A model generated the notes under the pieces. That model saw nothing but the letters and a program-made list of their open reading frames with translations, was not told where the DNA came from and ran no database searches. Positions 35,275 to 46,500 of a DNA stretch of 64,000 nt are shown one piece after another. The position numbers and the translations under genes are program-made. Location of the stretch: the NCBI GenBank assembly GCA_019914995.1, contig CM034128.1:3970501-4034500 (forward strand), in the 5' to 3' direction. Every line of letters begins with the position of its first letter. Position 1 is the stretch's first letter. This DNA comes from Acanthochlamys bracteata (lineage: Eukaryota > Streptophyta > Magnoliopsida > Pandanales > Velloziaceae).

Positions 35275-35470
35275 TTAAAGCGCCAAATTTATTTTTTTAA
35301 AACTTATATTTAAATTAAAATAAATATATAATATAAAATAAAATTTATCAAAAATTAAATTATTTTTAATATAAAATAAATATAAAAGTTTATTTTTTAT
35401 TCAATATATTTAATTTAATTTTTTAAAAATTTATTTTTAAAAAATGAATTTAACATAAAATAAATACGCC
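35275..35470. repeat. AT-rich dispersed repeat, copy 9
   Basis: Edges GCTTGTTTATTAAAGCG and AAATAAATACGCCC form a loose inverted pair around an A/T-only interior. The interior blocks differ from other copies, so this may be a related subfamily. Confidence 0.4.
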
Positions 35471-35629
35471 CTTACATGGGCAGGATTTTTTCCAAAAGCA
35501 ACACGAAAGAAGCTTGTGAGGGAATATCTATGATGTTCTTTTGTCTAAATTTTTCGTTGTCAATATGAAAGAAACTTCAAATAATTCTGAAGTATAATTA
35601 GACATACATGAAGAATTTATGATTGCGTT

Positions 35630-35875
35630 TTGTTCAGCTTGTCGGAGAAATAATTTTTCAATTTTCAATTTCATATTTTTTAATATATATTTTATAAATA
35701 TGTAGAAAATTTATTTAAAAATTTAAAAAATGTAAAAAGATTTTACGTAATGAGATTTTTTTATTTCATATTTTTATTACTTTTTGAAGGTAAAAATAGT
35801 AAAACTCGTTTCTAAAAATTTTTTTTTATTTCAAAAAAGTTATATTTCAAAAACACTCCTAAACGCCCTCTATAA
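35630..35875. repeat. AT-rich dispersed repeat, copy 10
   Basis: Left edge GATTGCGTTTTGTTCAG and right edge CACTCCTAAACGCCC show GCGTTT/AAACGC pairing. The interior has ATATATATTTTATAAATATG, AAAATTTATTTAAAAATTT and a TAATGAGATTTTTTTATTT block, in the same order as copy 3. Confidence 0.5.
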
Positions 35876-36016
35876 ATATCAAAGATAATAATTTGACACC
35901 CTTTATTATTTTAAGAAATTATAAATTTGATTTTTAGTAACTTGCTATTGGTTGATGATATTATCATTTAAATTAAGAGTAGGCTATATTTGAAAATGAA
36001 TAACGTTATTTTTATC

Positions 36017-36507
36017 TGTGACGAATTTAAAATTCTTCTCAAAACCAATTGGCAATGAGAAGAAAGTGAGCCCAAATCTTTATAAATATCATTTCAGGTA
36101 CCATTGATAAGCAATGTAGGACTAAACTTTTTTTAACACCTGCCCTCTAACAGAGCGTTCTTTTTATTATTTTTTTTAATTGAATTAATGTTGGCTACAT
36201 GCCATGTAATGAATTAGATGAAGCGGGCGACTTGCCCGAATGAAACGGGCTATCTGTCCTGAAATAAAGCGGGCTAATTTTGCCCTGAAAATATAGCGGA
36301 CTATGAAAGCCCTGAATAGATATGGATAACAAAGTTAGATTTCACCCACATTTTGGGCCGATCCGGTCCAACCTGGCTCTGATACCATGTGACGAACTTA
36401 AGATTCTTCTCAAAACCAATTGGCAATGAGAAAAGTGAGCCCAAATCTTTATGAATATCATCTCAGGACTATTGATAAGTAATGTGAGACTAAATCTTTC
36501 TTTAACA
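36017..36507 (-). mobile_element. TRIM (miniature LTR retroelement), looks whole, non-coding
   Basis: Two direct repeats of about 120 bases (36017-36138 and 36388-36507) both run TG..CA on the plus strand. Directly inside the right repeat, GCTCTGATACCA (36376-36387) is the complement of the primer site TGGTATCAGAGC used with initiator Met-tRNA, so the element points along the minus strand. A purine-rich stretch, read on the minus strand, lies just inside the left repeat. The host pentamer TTATC flanks it on both sides (36012-36016 and 36508-36512), a 5-bp target-site duplication. Total 491 bases, with no room for gag or pol, as in TRIMs. The two repeats differ at roughly a tenth of sites, so it is old rather than recent. 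Confidence 0.88.
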
Positions 36508-36839
36508 TTATCCAATCTATTGAAGAACCATAATGAATTGCTATACGCTTTTAATGTATAGTGGCCGAACAACCACTCTAGAAAAGGTGCTTGAGCTGTA
36601 ATTTTTTGGTACTATCACAACTATTCATACACAAAGTTTTCTTTTTTTTGGGATTCCAATCAAACTGATCTGCTCTCAATTATCATTGTTCATGGCAGTC
36701 AACATTAACTGCTTTAATTACGGGTCTTGGAGTTAACATTCATTTCATCCTTTGAGCTCTATGGCAATGTTATATTAAGACTTTAAGTTGGATTTGGTTC
36801 GAATTAGTACCCGAAGAGTTTAAGGATGATGTCTAAGTA

Positions 36840-37330
36840 AAAAAAATTTATTGGCCAATTTGAATGTGAGCTAATGATTTATTGTGTGCTAGACTAAGTG
36901 AACTTTGATTGGATGAACTTAATAATTCACGTTCTTTAATAATCTTACATTGGTCGAGAATTAGAATAAGCATGTGCTTATATATGAAAAATATTAATCC
37001 ATAAGTGATTGGTAATCATTTTAGTTTAGAAATTTGATCTTATAAATGGTATCAGAACTTGATGAAATGAAGCCACTCGACATATTATTAGAAGAGATTG
37101 TTAGATCTCTAAGATGGGCTACGCCGACCAAGGAATCTACAGATAGTGCCGGATGAGAAAATAAATAAGCCAATTTAGAGATGAGCATCAATTCAGTTTG
37201 AATTGAGCTAAGTAGGCTCTGAGTTAGTGGACTTAATAACTAATATTTTTTAATAATTTTATATTGTTGGATACTGGAATGAGCATGTGCTTATATGTCA
37301 AATATAGTTTATACCTCATATCAACATTTA
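36840..37330 (+). mobile_element. Probable second TRIM-like element, decayed
   Basis: TGGTATCAGAAC at about 37048-37059 resembles an initiator-tRNA primer site. Stretches on either side share words in the same order: GGACTTAATAA/TGAACTTAATAA, TTCTTTAATAATCTTA/TTTTTTAATAATTTTA and GAGCATGTGCTTATAT/AAGCATGTGCTTATAT. That pattern fits two diverged LTRs of about 160-200 bases around a short centre. It looks much older than its neighbour at 36017. Ends are approximate and no target duplication was found. Confidence 0.45.
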
Positions 37331-39058
37331 GTTGAAATCGTCAAGCTGCAATATGATGTTATGAATAGCGTTATCCATGATGTTCCCTTTGAATTTCTAT
37401 TTGGACAAAAGTTAGCGGATATTGGACTATTCTGCAGGAATTGTCTTTGTATATGGTGTTGACAGTGAAAAGACACCTAGGCATGTAAGTAAACAGCGTC
37501 TTATTTTGAGCAAATGCCTTATATTATGTCTGGCCTATGCACTACATTGGTTATTGTTAACAAGTTTTTATAAGCGGAATGAGTTTAAAGTCAATTGAGT
37601 TTAAAAGTCTATCACTATTCAAAGTGCTAATAGGAGATGAACTTATGTGTTATGGGACATGTATCTGATCTGATCCAGATGCTCCTTATAAAGTAACATT
37701 TTAGCAACATGTAGCCCCCATCCTTGATTAATGGAAGTCAGAAGCTTCAACAAATCTTCTTTTTTACTTCTCTAGAGATTTTCTTTTGCAATGTTATCAA
37801 AGTTCTAAGATAATCTACTGAATGGAGTAAGCCCTTCTGCAAGCATGCACTTTTTAGACATGAATTGGCGTGTGATCCTTTTATTAGCTAATAACACTCG
37901 AGCTTTTTTTTTATGAGATTCTAGCGCAATGCTTATGCTTTTCCTTGCATTAATGCCAACAAAAATTCACTTCTACTTTTGATGCTTGTGTTGGCATTCA
38001 ATTGACTCATGCTAAAGAAGCTCATATGTTGTTTTAGAGGAAGTTCTAGGCATTAGTTTTCGTATTTGCTGTTATGAGACAAAAGTATATTGGTTCTTGG
38101 ATTAGTTTAACTTCCTAGCTTTGGTTAGGTTGGTTTTTAGATATATGAGCACGGGGCTCTATTGCGTCTTACTTCTTTTTCGTGACCACCATAATGTAAC
38201 CAATGTTCGTCGTTTCAGATTGAACTTGTGCCGACAACCACTTTCCCTAGAGTTTGCATCTAAATTGTTTGCAATTTTTGGTTGTTTGGCTTAAGTTTAT
38301 TTGTCTTACCTTGCGTTCTCTTAATTTGTCAATTTGGAAGTCTCTCAATGTTTGCTAAATATTTCACGTACAGATGTCCAACCATATTGTGTAGCATCTG
38401 AAGTTCAAGTGATTGGATGAGTTTACAAAATTTTATTGATTCATTCACAAGGTTGTAGGATTTTCCTTGGCCTGACTCGTCTTCCAACATTTGTATAGTT
38501 TTTATGTGATGGATGTGGTAATGTGATCTTGCAGGTTTGACCTCTGTACAGTTTGTTTCTGGAAACGGCTGACTAGTGTTAGGGAGGAATGGGTAGAATG
38601 AATTGATGCTTATAATGCGAGGAGGATGTATTCTTATTTACAACGCTGCAAACCGTTCAAAAGCACCCATGTTCAAGCAGGTCTGCTAAGCAGATCTCTT
38701 TTCACTTCCAACGTCAGGAAGTCATTTGTTTTATGTACATAATACACGCACTTGTAATTATTAGGACTGGAACGAACGTGTACTTGTTAACATTTTTGAA
38801 TGTATATAAATCTGAATAACTAAACTCTTAATGCAAGGTTAATATGATTGATGCAGATGCAGCAGCGAGTTATTGATCATAAGGAGCTGGACACTGTTGA
38901 CTTAGAATTCCCAGGTTGTTGACGTTAGGCCGGAAGATGGTGCTCCCGTGTCTAGCAGTTTCATTTGCACTGTTCGAGTTAAAGAGAAAAGAGCGGCAGT
39001 AGTGAGAAATTTGAAGTTCACCGTTGAATACACCATAAAATCAAGTAAACCATCAGAG
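37331..39058. other. Unassigned region between TRIM-like element and aspartic protease
   Basis: About 1.7 kb less AT-rich than neighbouring spacers but without a supported gene. A 44-codon open stretch at about 37325-37460 and a few other short frames did not match any family I know. The tract might be a decayed repeat of another class. The last few hundred bases are probably the 3' UTR and downstream flank of the protease gene. Confidence 0.35.
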
Positions 39059-41494
39059 TCATAGAGGTGAAGTTCCAGACTTGGGAAGCCTGTCACAGCT
39101 TGTATGAACCCATCCGATTTGCTTCTGTTCATTATCATAGACCACCATGAGATCCTGCATTGATATATCTGCACAAAGACAAAAGGGAACATACTAGTCA
39201 TTTCCTTGAATTTGTCGGTAGAATTGGATTTGAATTTGCTTCTTGTTTTGTCTTACCTCCAATGATATTGAGGTTATCTTTAATTCCTGCTTCTGTGCCA
39301 TTGAGAATTCCCAGGCAAGCATTCCCTTGTTTCTAAAATATACAAAAAGGAACAGCTACGCATATGTTACAGCAACATATAACATGTAATTGTGCAGGTT
39401 AACTTACGCTGACAATGAGGTAGTTTTCTGGTAAAACTTCGAGCTGTGCTTTCTGTTTCTTCCCGTTCAAGAAGCTGAGTACTAACATCCTGAAGTACTT
39501 GCGGACATCAGCCAGGGCCTTGAACGGCTTTGGCCCTTTCCAGCATATGGGAAGGGTCTGATCATCATTTACTTCTTTTAACGGCTTCCCACTTAGATCT
39601 TTCTTCATCTGTTAATCCACAATTACAGAGCACAGACAAAAATGCATCAGCATTTTCTAATTTTGTGCAAAACGAAAACAAACATCTCTGAAAGAAAGCT
39701 ATTTGTCCTGAATCTAGCCCCTTATAACCAACTAGTCAAAATGATAAAATCAGAACATTAACCTTTGTAAGGAGTGCTTGGTAAGGTGCTGTGCTGAAGT
39801 AAGTATAGGAGCTCCCACTGTCAAAAACCAACTGCATCTCCTTCACCAGCAAGTCCTTCCCATAATAAAGGCTTGCATTCGCAGGTGAGTAATACTTACT
39901 GTACAAATCCATAGTAGCTCATTATTCATATCAGCAACATAATGGAATACACCTCTAACTGAAAACAAGAGTTCTGTTACTAACTTGAGAGTGGTAGACA
40001 TTGGCGTCCAGGTGATTCCAATTATTGGCACTAGATCATCTCCAAAGAATAGATACCCTCCACCGCTGCGGCTAATACAGTGTCCAACCACATTCCGTGT
40101 GATGCCCTGGGCACTGAGCTGTGCCAGAACGCCTATGGCCCCACGGCCGAGTCCCAACATGCCATCCGTAACTGAAGTGGTTTCTGCGCCGAGCTGGTCG
40201 TACCCACAGCCGAAGGCAAGAGTTGGATGGGAAATGGAGTCGTTGGTTAGTCTCATGGCGAAGGTGTCGGCAACAAGGACACCAAGCGAAGACCCACCAT
40301 CAGCATAATCAATCTGGTAATCACACTGCAATGGTGAGTCAGCACACCCGTCATCACGGTTGGGTTGCTTGGTGCTTGACCGCAGCAAGTCACATAGTGG
40401 GTCGTTGCAGGCTACAAGCTTGCTCCTCACTGGCCGATACCATGGGTGAGGGCCCTACAACACAAAGCCGCAAGCAGTTTAGCTGCAATCATTTCATCTT
40501 CCAAAAACAAACAAGGCAAAAGTTTTTAGCAAAAAGATCTAAAAGCTTCATAGAAAAGCTAACGGAAACGAAAAGGAATCACTCTGACTACCTGACAAAT
40601 GAAAACATCCAAAAAAATAAACATAAAAAGAATTTCGCTACCAGATTCTGCGGTAAAAGAACGCAACATAATTACCGTATAAACGTCAGGAATTTTCGAG
40701 ACAAAAAAAAAAAAAGAACAAAAACTAAGATTTAAAAAAATGTTCCAGAGCAATTCCAGCTCCACTATACAGAAACTTCCAAATCTAAAACCAGAACAAA
40801 ATTAAAAAAAGCAAAATATAAAAGAAATATAGTAGCTGCAAAAATTAGTACTGATCGCTGCACCATCCTACGATCAAACACACAAACATAGCTCTGACTG
40901 ACATTATCGCAGCAAACGTTTCGGAAACACATGATAGAATGAGAGAGAGACAGATAGCGGCAAACCTTACTGCATCTGACGCAGGGGGCATCGCACTGGA
41001 GCCAAGTTAAATCGCTACCGCTGTCAACATCGAGGAAGTAAGGCATCGGCGGATTGCCGATACGCACCTCAGCGAAGTAGAACCTGCGGGTTACATTAAA
41101 CAAAAACATTCTCAAAAATCAATCATTCAATGGATTTCTTCTCCACCAGCAAGCTACAAACAAAGCTTCAATGTATCAATCGATATTTACTCCTAAGCAT
41201 GCGATGAATATCTAACAACTAAATCGGTTACCCGTGTGGATAAACATCGCCGAAGAGAGGGAAGACAGCAGAGGCAAACGAACTCCGACTGACGCCGTGT
41301 GTTCGATTAGTAGTAGTCGTCATCATCACTGGCGGCGGCGTTGGTGAAGAACTCTTCTGCTTTTTTAAGAACGAACGAGAGGCGGCGGAAGAGAAGGGTA
41401 ATGCTGCAGCAGCGGCAATGAAAATCAACAGTAGCAGCAGCAGCGAAAGCTTCGCCTCCACCGAAGCAGCTACAGGCGATGAACGGTAACGCAT
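39059..41494 (-). CDS. Secreted A1-family aspartic protease (Asp1-like)
   Basis: Pepsin-family endopeptidase of the plant Asp1-like group, expected in the secretory pathway or apoplast. Seven in-phase exons: 41494-41232, 41083-40966, 40454-39985, 39898-39763, 39608-39408, 39332-39257, 39168-39059, coding 457 residues. A hydrophobic stretch (LSLLLLLLIFIAAAAALP, about residues 16-33) is a signal peptide or anchor. The first catalytic aspartate is Asp108 in DVDSGSDLTWLQCDAPC; the second is Asp310 in VFDSGSSYTYF. The flap-side sequence DYQIDYADGGSSLGVL and FGCGYDQ are typical of the group. Intron positions and the closing DLMVVYDNEQKQIGW agree with Arabidopsis At1g77480-type proteins, which I take as the likely ortholog from synteny. 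The N-terminal part before residue 85 is Ser/Thr-rich and variable. No break is seen. Confidence 0.93.
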
Positions 41495-43515
41495 GTTGAG
41501 TTATTGCTTACAGTGATGATTTCTATTACCGGCGACACGATCTCCGTTTCCGGTAATCGATCGAAGAGTACGAAATCGAGGGAACTAGAGAGAGAGAGAA
41601 ATGGAAACAGCATGCGGGTAGCACCGGGGATTAAATAGAGAGAGGAGAGGAAGCAGGCAAAGACCAAGCAAAATCCAACTGTCGTTTTTCTCTCCTTTTA
41701 TTCTTTGCCTTCGCTATACTTCCTTTTCTTTTTTTTCTCACTATTTTATGTGTTTTTGCTTCGTCTACTGTTATGGTTGTTAGCTCGAAGGCGTAACGGA
41801 AAAAGACAGATTTATTCAATTAAAAAATATAAAAACTAATTTTCAATACTTTGCTTTATAGTCTTTGGTTAACTATGATAAATTTTGCATCATTGAGTAA
41901 TGAATTTTGCTAAATAAATAGTTAAAGGTTTGATATTGCTAATTTTCAGAAATGATCGTAAGCATCACAACCGTTAGATGATTCTTCTCCGCGTTAAAGC
42001 AGTTTTTGATTCAGTGGGACCTTGCCCAGGTGAGACTAGACAAAGAAAAACTGTTTGAAATGAAAGCTTATAAAAAACAATTTAATTATTGTACTTTTAG
42101 CTTAATATGAAATATAGAAAGACTTGGAGGCAAAGAATATGGAGTTGTGGAGAAGGAAAATTTTATTCCTGAACTTAACTTGACGAGATGCTTTTAGTTA
42201 TTCTAGTCTTTCTTGGTTATTAAACAATAGTGCAGACGAAAGAAAAGTAACGAAACATGAACGAGTGATTGATTAGATTATTTACAAAGATGATGCAAAT
42301 TGCAAAAAGCCTATTGTTATATATGCTAAAGACACTTTACGAAGCTTCTTCTCAACAGACTCCTTTCTCATAGAGATTCTACTTCTACACTTGGAGGGCA
42401 AGTCAAATATGAGCAGCTCTTGGTTTTTTATATAATCTCTGCTGGTTTTTAGAAAGTTTAGCCTATGTTTGGGATGCTTAAAATAAAGCTTTAAATAAAC
42501 AAATAAATTTTAAAAGAAGAGTTTTATACATAACAAAAAATTTTTAAATTTTTATAATATTATGCATAAACTTGTTAAACTTAAAATTTAAAAAACACGG
42601 CTGAATGGATACCAAACAAGATCTTAAAATCTCCTCTTAATAAAATTTTTGCGTGCTATTTTGGCTTACCATTAACGCTCATTTGTAGAGTTGTTATTTA
42701 TATGCGCAATTGTATTGCTCTAGTAAAGGAATAAATAGAGTAGGACGTTGTGTAGATTGGTATAGAGCATTAAGCCATTAAAAACTTCTTGGGTTAGAGA
42801 TGAGAGTAACGTTTTTCTTCTCTCCAGATTTTCAACAAAAATACAGGAGGGATTTTAAAAATAAGAATAACTCGAAAATCATTAACTGGGAACCTTAGGT
42901 TGAAACAACGCTATTTCAGTCCTCTCTCACAGACCTTGTTTTCAGTATATACTTAACACTATATAGAGACTGAAGAGAAAAGTAGCAATATAAAAAATCC
43001 CCATATTCGTATAAATAACCGTTGAATAATGTCAACATGAATACAGCTCTCCTCTCTTCTTTTTTACAGAGTAGATGAACCGCATTTCAACCTCTTCTGA
43101 GATACATGTTTGAGGAACACAATACCATGCCTATATGAAACACACTATACACACATGAGACACCCAGAAACCGAGATCCCAACTTGTTACTCCATTCTCA
43201 AAGGACCCAGTGGGGACATTTCATCCTGTTTCCCTGTTCATTGTTCTGGTGTCGCCTTAGGGCTTTTTACATATACAAACACCTCTCTATTGTTTCCATT
43301 GCATCCTTCTGAGAACAAGCTTGCAACATTTGAGCTCAGTGAAAATGAGACTACATGATTCTGGTTTAACTGCTTCCTTGAATTCTTTTCTGAGGAGCAG
43401 ACCAACGTATTTTTCGATAAGTTACAAGCTAGCACAAGACTACGTGATTCTTGCTTTACTTTCCTTCTGCAAAACCACTTTCAAGGAGTAGATCAGTAGA
43501 AATTGGAAATAAAAG
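41495..43515. other. Intergenic region between the protease and CSI3-like genes
   Basis: Left part (to about 41650) is the protease leader and promoter, GA-rich on the minus strand. One weak AT-rich repeat copy lies at about 42470-42605. The rest up to the CSI3-like 3' end shows nothing coding. Confidence 0.4.
42470..42605. repeat. AT-rich dispersed repeat, short copy 11
   Basis: TGTTTGGGATGCTTAAAATAAAG on the left and a right edge with ACACGGCTGAATGGATACCAAAC, around an A/T interior. Shorter than the other copies and only loosely alike. Confidence 0.3.
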
Positions 43516-46500
43516 TTACAAGCTATCACCAGATATCCTGTTGGACCATACAATCTCAATCTCAAGCATTCTTTTCGATGCATCTTTGTGGCCATCATGG
43601 CTTAAGCTGAAAATTCCACTATATATTCCCTCTGTTACAACCTTATCTATTTGAATCGTTACCCTGCCCAGAGTGGTCTGCATGAAAATTTAAATGTTTT
43701 GTACGGAATTAAAATATTAATCAACTTCTAGGTAAATGCGATGGAAGGCCTGCGCCTTCATCAAATCTAGAAGTAGAACAAAATAAAGCTACCTTGCCAA
43801 ATGTACTTTTACTTTTGCAGAGGATGTATAACTTCTGTCCTTTAGGAGGGACATCAAATGCCCATGTGAAACCCTCCTTCCATTCTGGACATGTACAATG
43901 GCTGACAACCTGGTGTATTATCATGTCAAGTAGATATAAGAATTAATAAAGAGGACGAAGAAGAAACAATACCTCAAAATCAACCCAACTTTTTAGGGTG
44001 CTCACCTTGGTCTGTCTTGGAGGTCCATTTCCTATTGTCAATGTGCAAAATGCATTGGTAGACCCCATAGTCTGTTTCAAGTTACTCCCACGCTTTATTG
44101 TGACCGTCAAACAGCCTGGGAAGCAATGCAACAGGCTATCTGCTCTTTCATGAAAACTAGGCGGGCAGGTCTTCATCAAAAGTTGCAATATGGGTATGGC
44201 TTCAGCTGCTATCAAGGCTTGTGCTTTGGCAATATCTTGGTTCATATCTGGCCATGATTCTTTCAAAAGGCAAAGAGTATCCAGTACCGATTCCTGAGCT
44301 GCGTCATTTCCTGCTTTAAGAGCACCCACCAAATGTGGGATGCACAGAGTGGCTGCTTCAGACATGCGAAGTTTTTTAAAGTTGCTAAATATCACAAATA
44401 TCGTTCTCAGGACTTCCTCATTTATGGTTGCTGTGGACCATAATTCTTTCTCCAAGGCAGCTGCAGAATTTGTAAATGATAAAGATATGATTTGACCTTA
44501 TCTGATAGGAAATTTTGTTGCATTCATCTACCACATGCTTCTTTTAGTTGAAAAAAGACAGAGTAACCAAAACCAAACATAAAGCCATATTTTAGATATT
44601 TATATCATGTTTCAGCCTTTTATCAAACGAAATAATTTAAGATGGTTTTATAGCATAAATTTTGAGCATTGGATATCATATACAAAAACCTAACTACAGT
44701 GGACAAACCAAACTACAGTAGAAGAATATGTTGTGAGGAGCAAAAGGACCAATCTAGCTAGCAAAATCAGGCAATTTTGAGAAGATATTGGATAATGATC
44801 ATCTTTGTGTACACCAAGATCAAGCTATACAGAAAGTACATTTTGCAAGATTTGACATCAGCTAACTTGTTTTGCATGATCTGGGCCGTGCCTAGCTACA
44901 AAACAAAATAAAATAATAGGCTAGTTTGCAGACTGGCATGTAGATTACGTATGTATATATAAGGGCAGCATCATCATTTGTGCCTATGATAGGCCCAAGT
45001 GTAAAATACCATGGTGCATGAGTGCATCAATGAATGTGGTAAGAAATAACTTACCTGTCAAGGACCTTATTAGCTCATTTGATACATATTCCTGCAGAGT
45101 ATGATTTGAAAATAAATGTTTGATCAGCAAGGCAGCCTGTGCAGCTACTTCTGCATTTGGAGAAAGAAGTAGTTCCTGCACTACCAGAATCCCCCCAGCT
45201 TCTGCAACTGCACGGCGATTTGTTCTACTGTGCATGACCAAGCTTTGCAGTGCACAAATAACAACCATTTTCATCTCTTCAGTTGGTTGATCCTCAAGCA
45301 AGCTTATTAGTGCACGACATGCAGAGACTGCATCGCCTGCTCGAGCAAGATTTTCACGCTGAAAAAGGTCACCAAGAGCAAGAGTTGCCAAAAACCTAGC
45401 AGGTTGGGACCTAGTCTGTGGATCTAAGAGATACTGAGATAAAGGAGCTATTGCAGATTTAGCAACCTTCATTTCCCGTACTCTTGTGTCATTAAAAAGT
45501 GCTTCAAGCAGTCTTCCAGAAGCTTCTTCACATTGATGGGATCTTAAAAGCTCTAATAAAGCATCAATAGCACCAGCTTCTGCCATCCGTACAGCACTTG
45601 AAACATCACTCTTTTCATAAATGAGGAGAACACTGAGAGCTAGAGTTACAGTACTTTCAGATGTTGAGTGTAATAGTCTAACAAGCACTACTGGTGAGAC
45701 TAGAAAATAATATTCAGAGTTAGATCTTAGGACATTGGATAATACAAGGGCTGCTGACTCCCATAATGCATGACTTGGCTGGGGATCATCCTGAACAATG
45801 ATCTTTGAAATTTCAAAGATCCCCCCGGAATCAGCAACAGCCTTAGGCCAGCTGATTGATATACTTTCAAGTGCTTTAATTGCTGTTTGTTGCAAGCTCA
45901 GAATTCCAATTCCTGCAAGCTGAACAAGGGGTACCACAGCATTCTTTGTAGTGATATCCTGTTGGAAGTGTTCTTGCTCTAATAAATGTGACAGTAATTC
46001 AGTACCAAGCTGCTGGATGGCTTGTGAAGGTGACTCCAGAAATGAAATCAAAGGCTCAACCACTTGGCTTGGAGTTAGTTTCAGGGCTGTGAGGCTCTGT
46101 GGCTTCTCCAATATATTCACCAGTGCTTGCAGCGCACTGTGCTGGCCCCACATAGTAAGGTCTGTACGCTGCAAAACCAAGAAAAGTGGCTCAACTATGT
46201 TCACAGCAGCAGAACTTTTAGCTATGCCACTATTATTTGTCAATATACGAAGGAGCTCGACACTTAATGAACAAAGAGGTCCAGGGGCAACATCAAGCAC
46301 CTCAAGTGCATGATCTATAACCCCAGCTCTAACCATGTCCAGCTTGCAATCAGGACGGTCCTTTCCAAGCTTTATAAGGGCACTGATGCTGGCTTCTGAA
46401 AGTTGATGATTAGAAGCAGAAACAAAACCAACTAGAAGGTCTACAACATCATGACTTGCTGCTGTATCTGCAATTTTGTCATCCTCCAGCAACCTCTCAA

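Larger units (their letters stand above)
34549..36016. other. NAC 3' flank and repeat cluster
   Basis: The NAC 3' UTR probably ends within the first 350 bases. Three AT-rich repeat copies follow (about 34950-35150, 35275-35470 and 35630-35875). No exon recognised. Confidence 0.4.

Noticed and set aside
37325-37460. 44-codon open stretch that might be an exon
   Set aside because: No splice support, no family match and a length expected by chance.
40223-40735. 170-codon + strand frame over the aspartic protease gene
   Set aside because: Antisense to exon 3 and intron 2 of the protease, with no recognisable motif.
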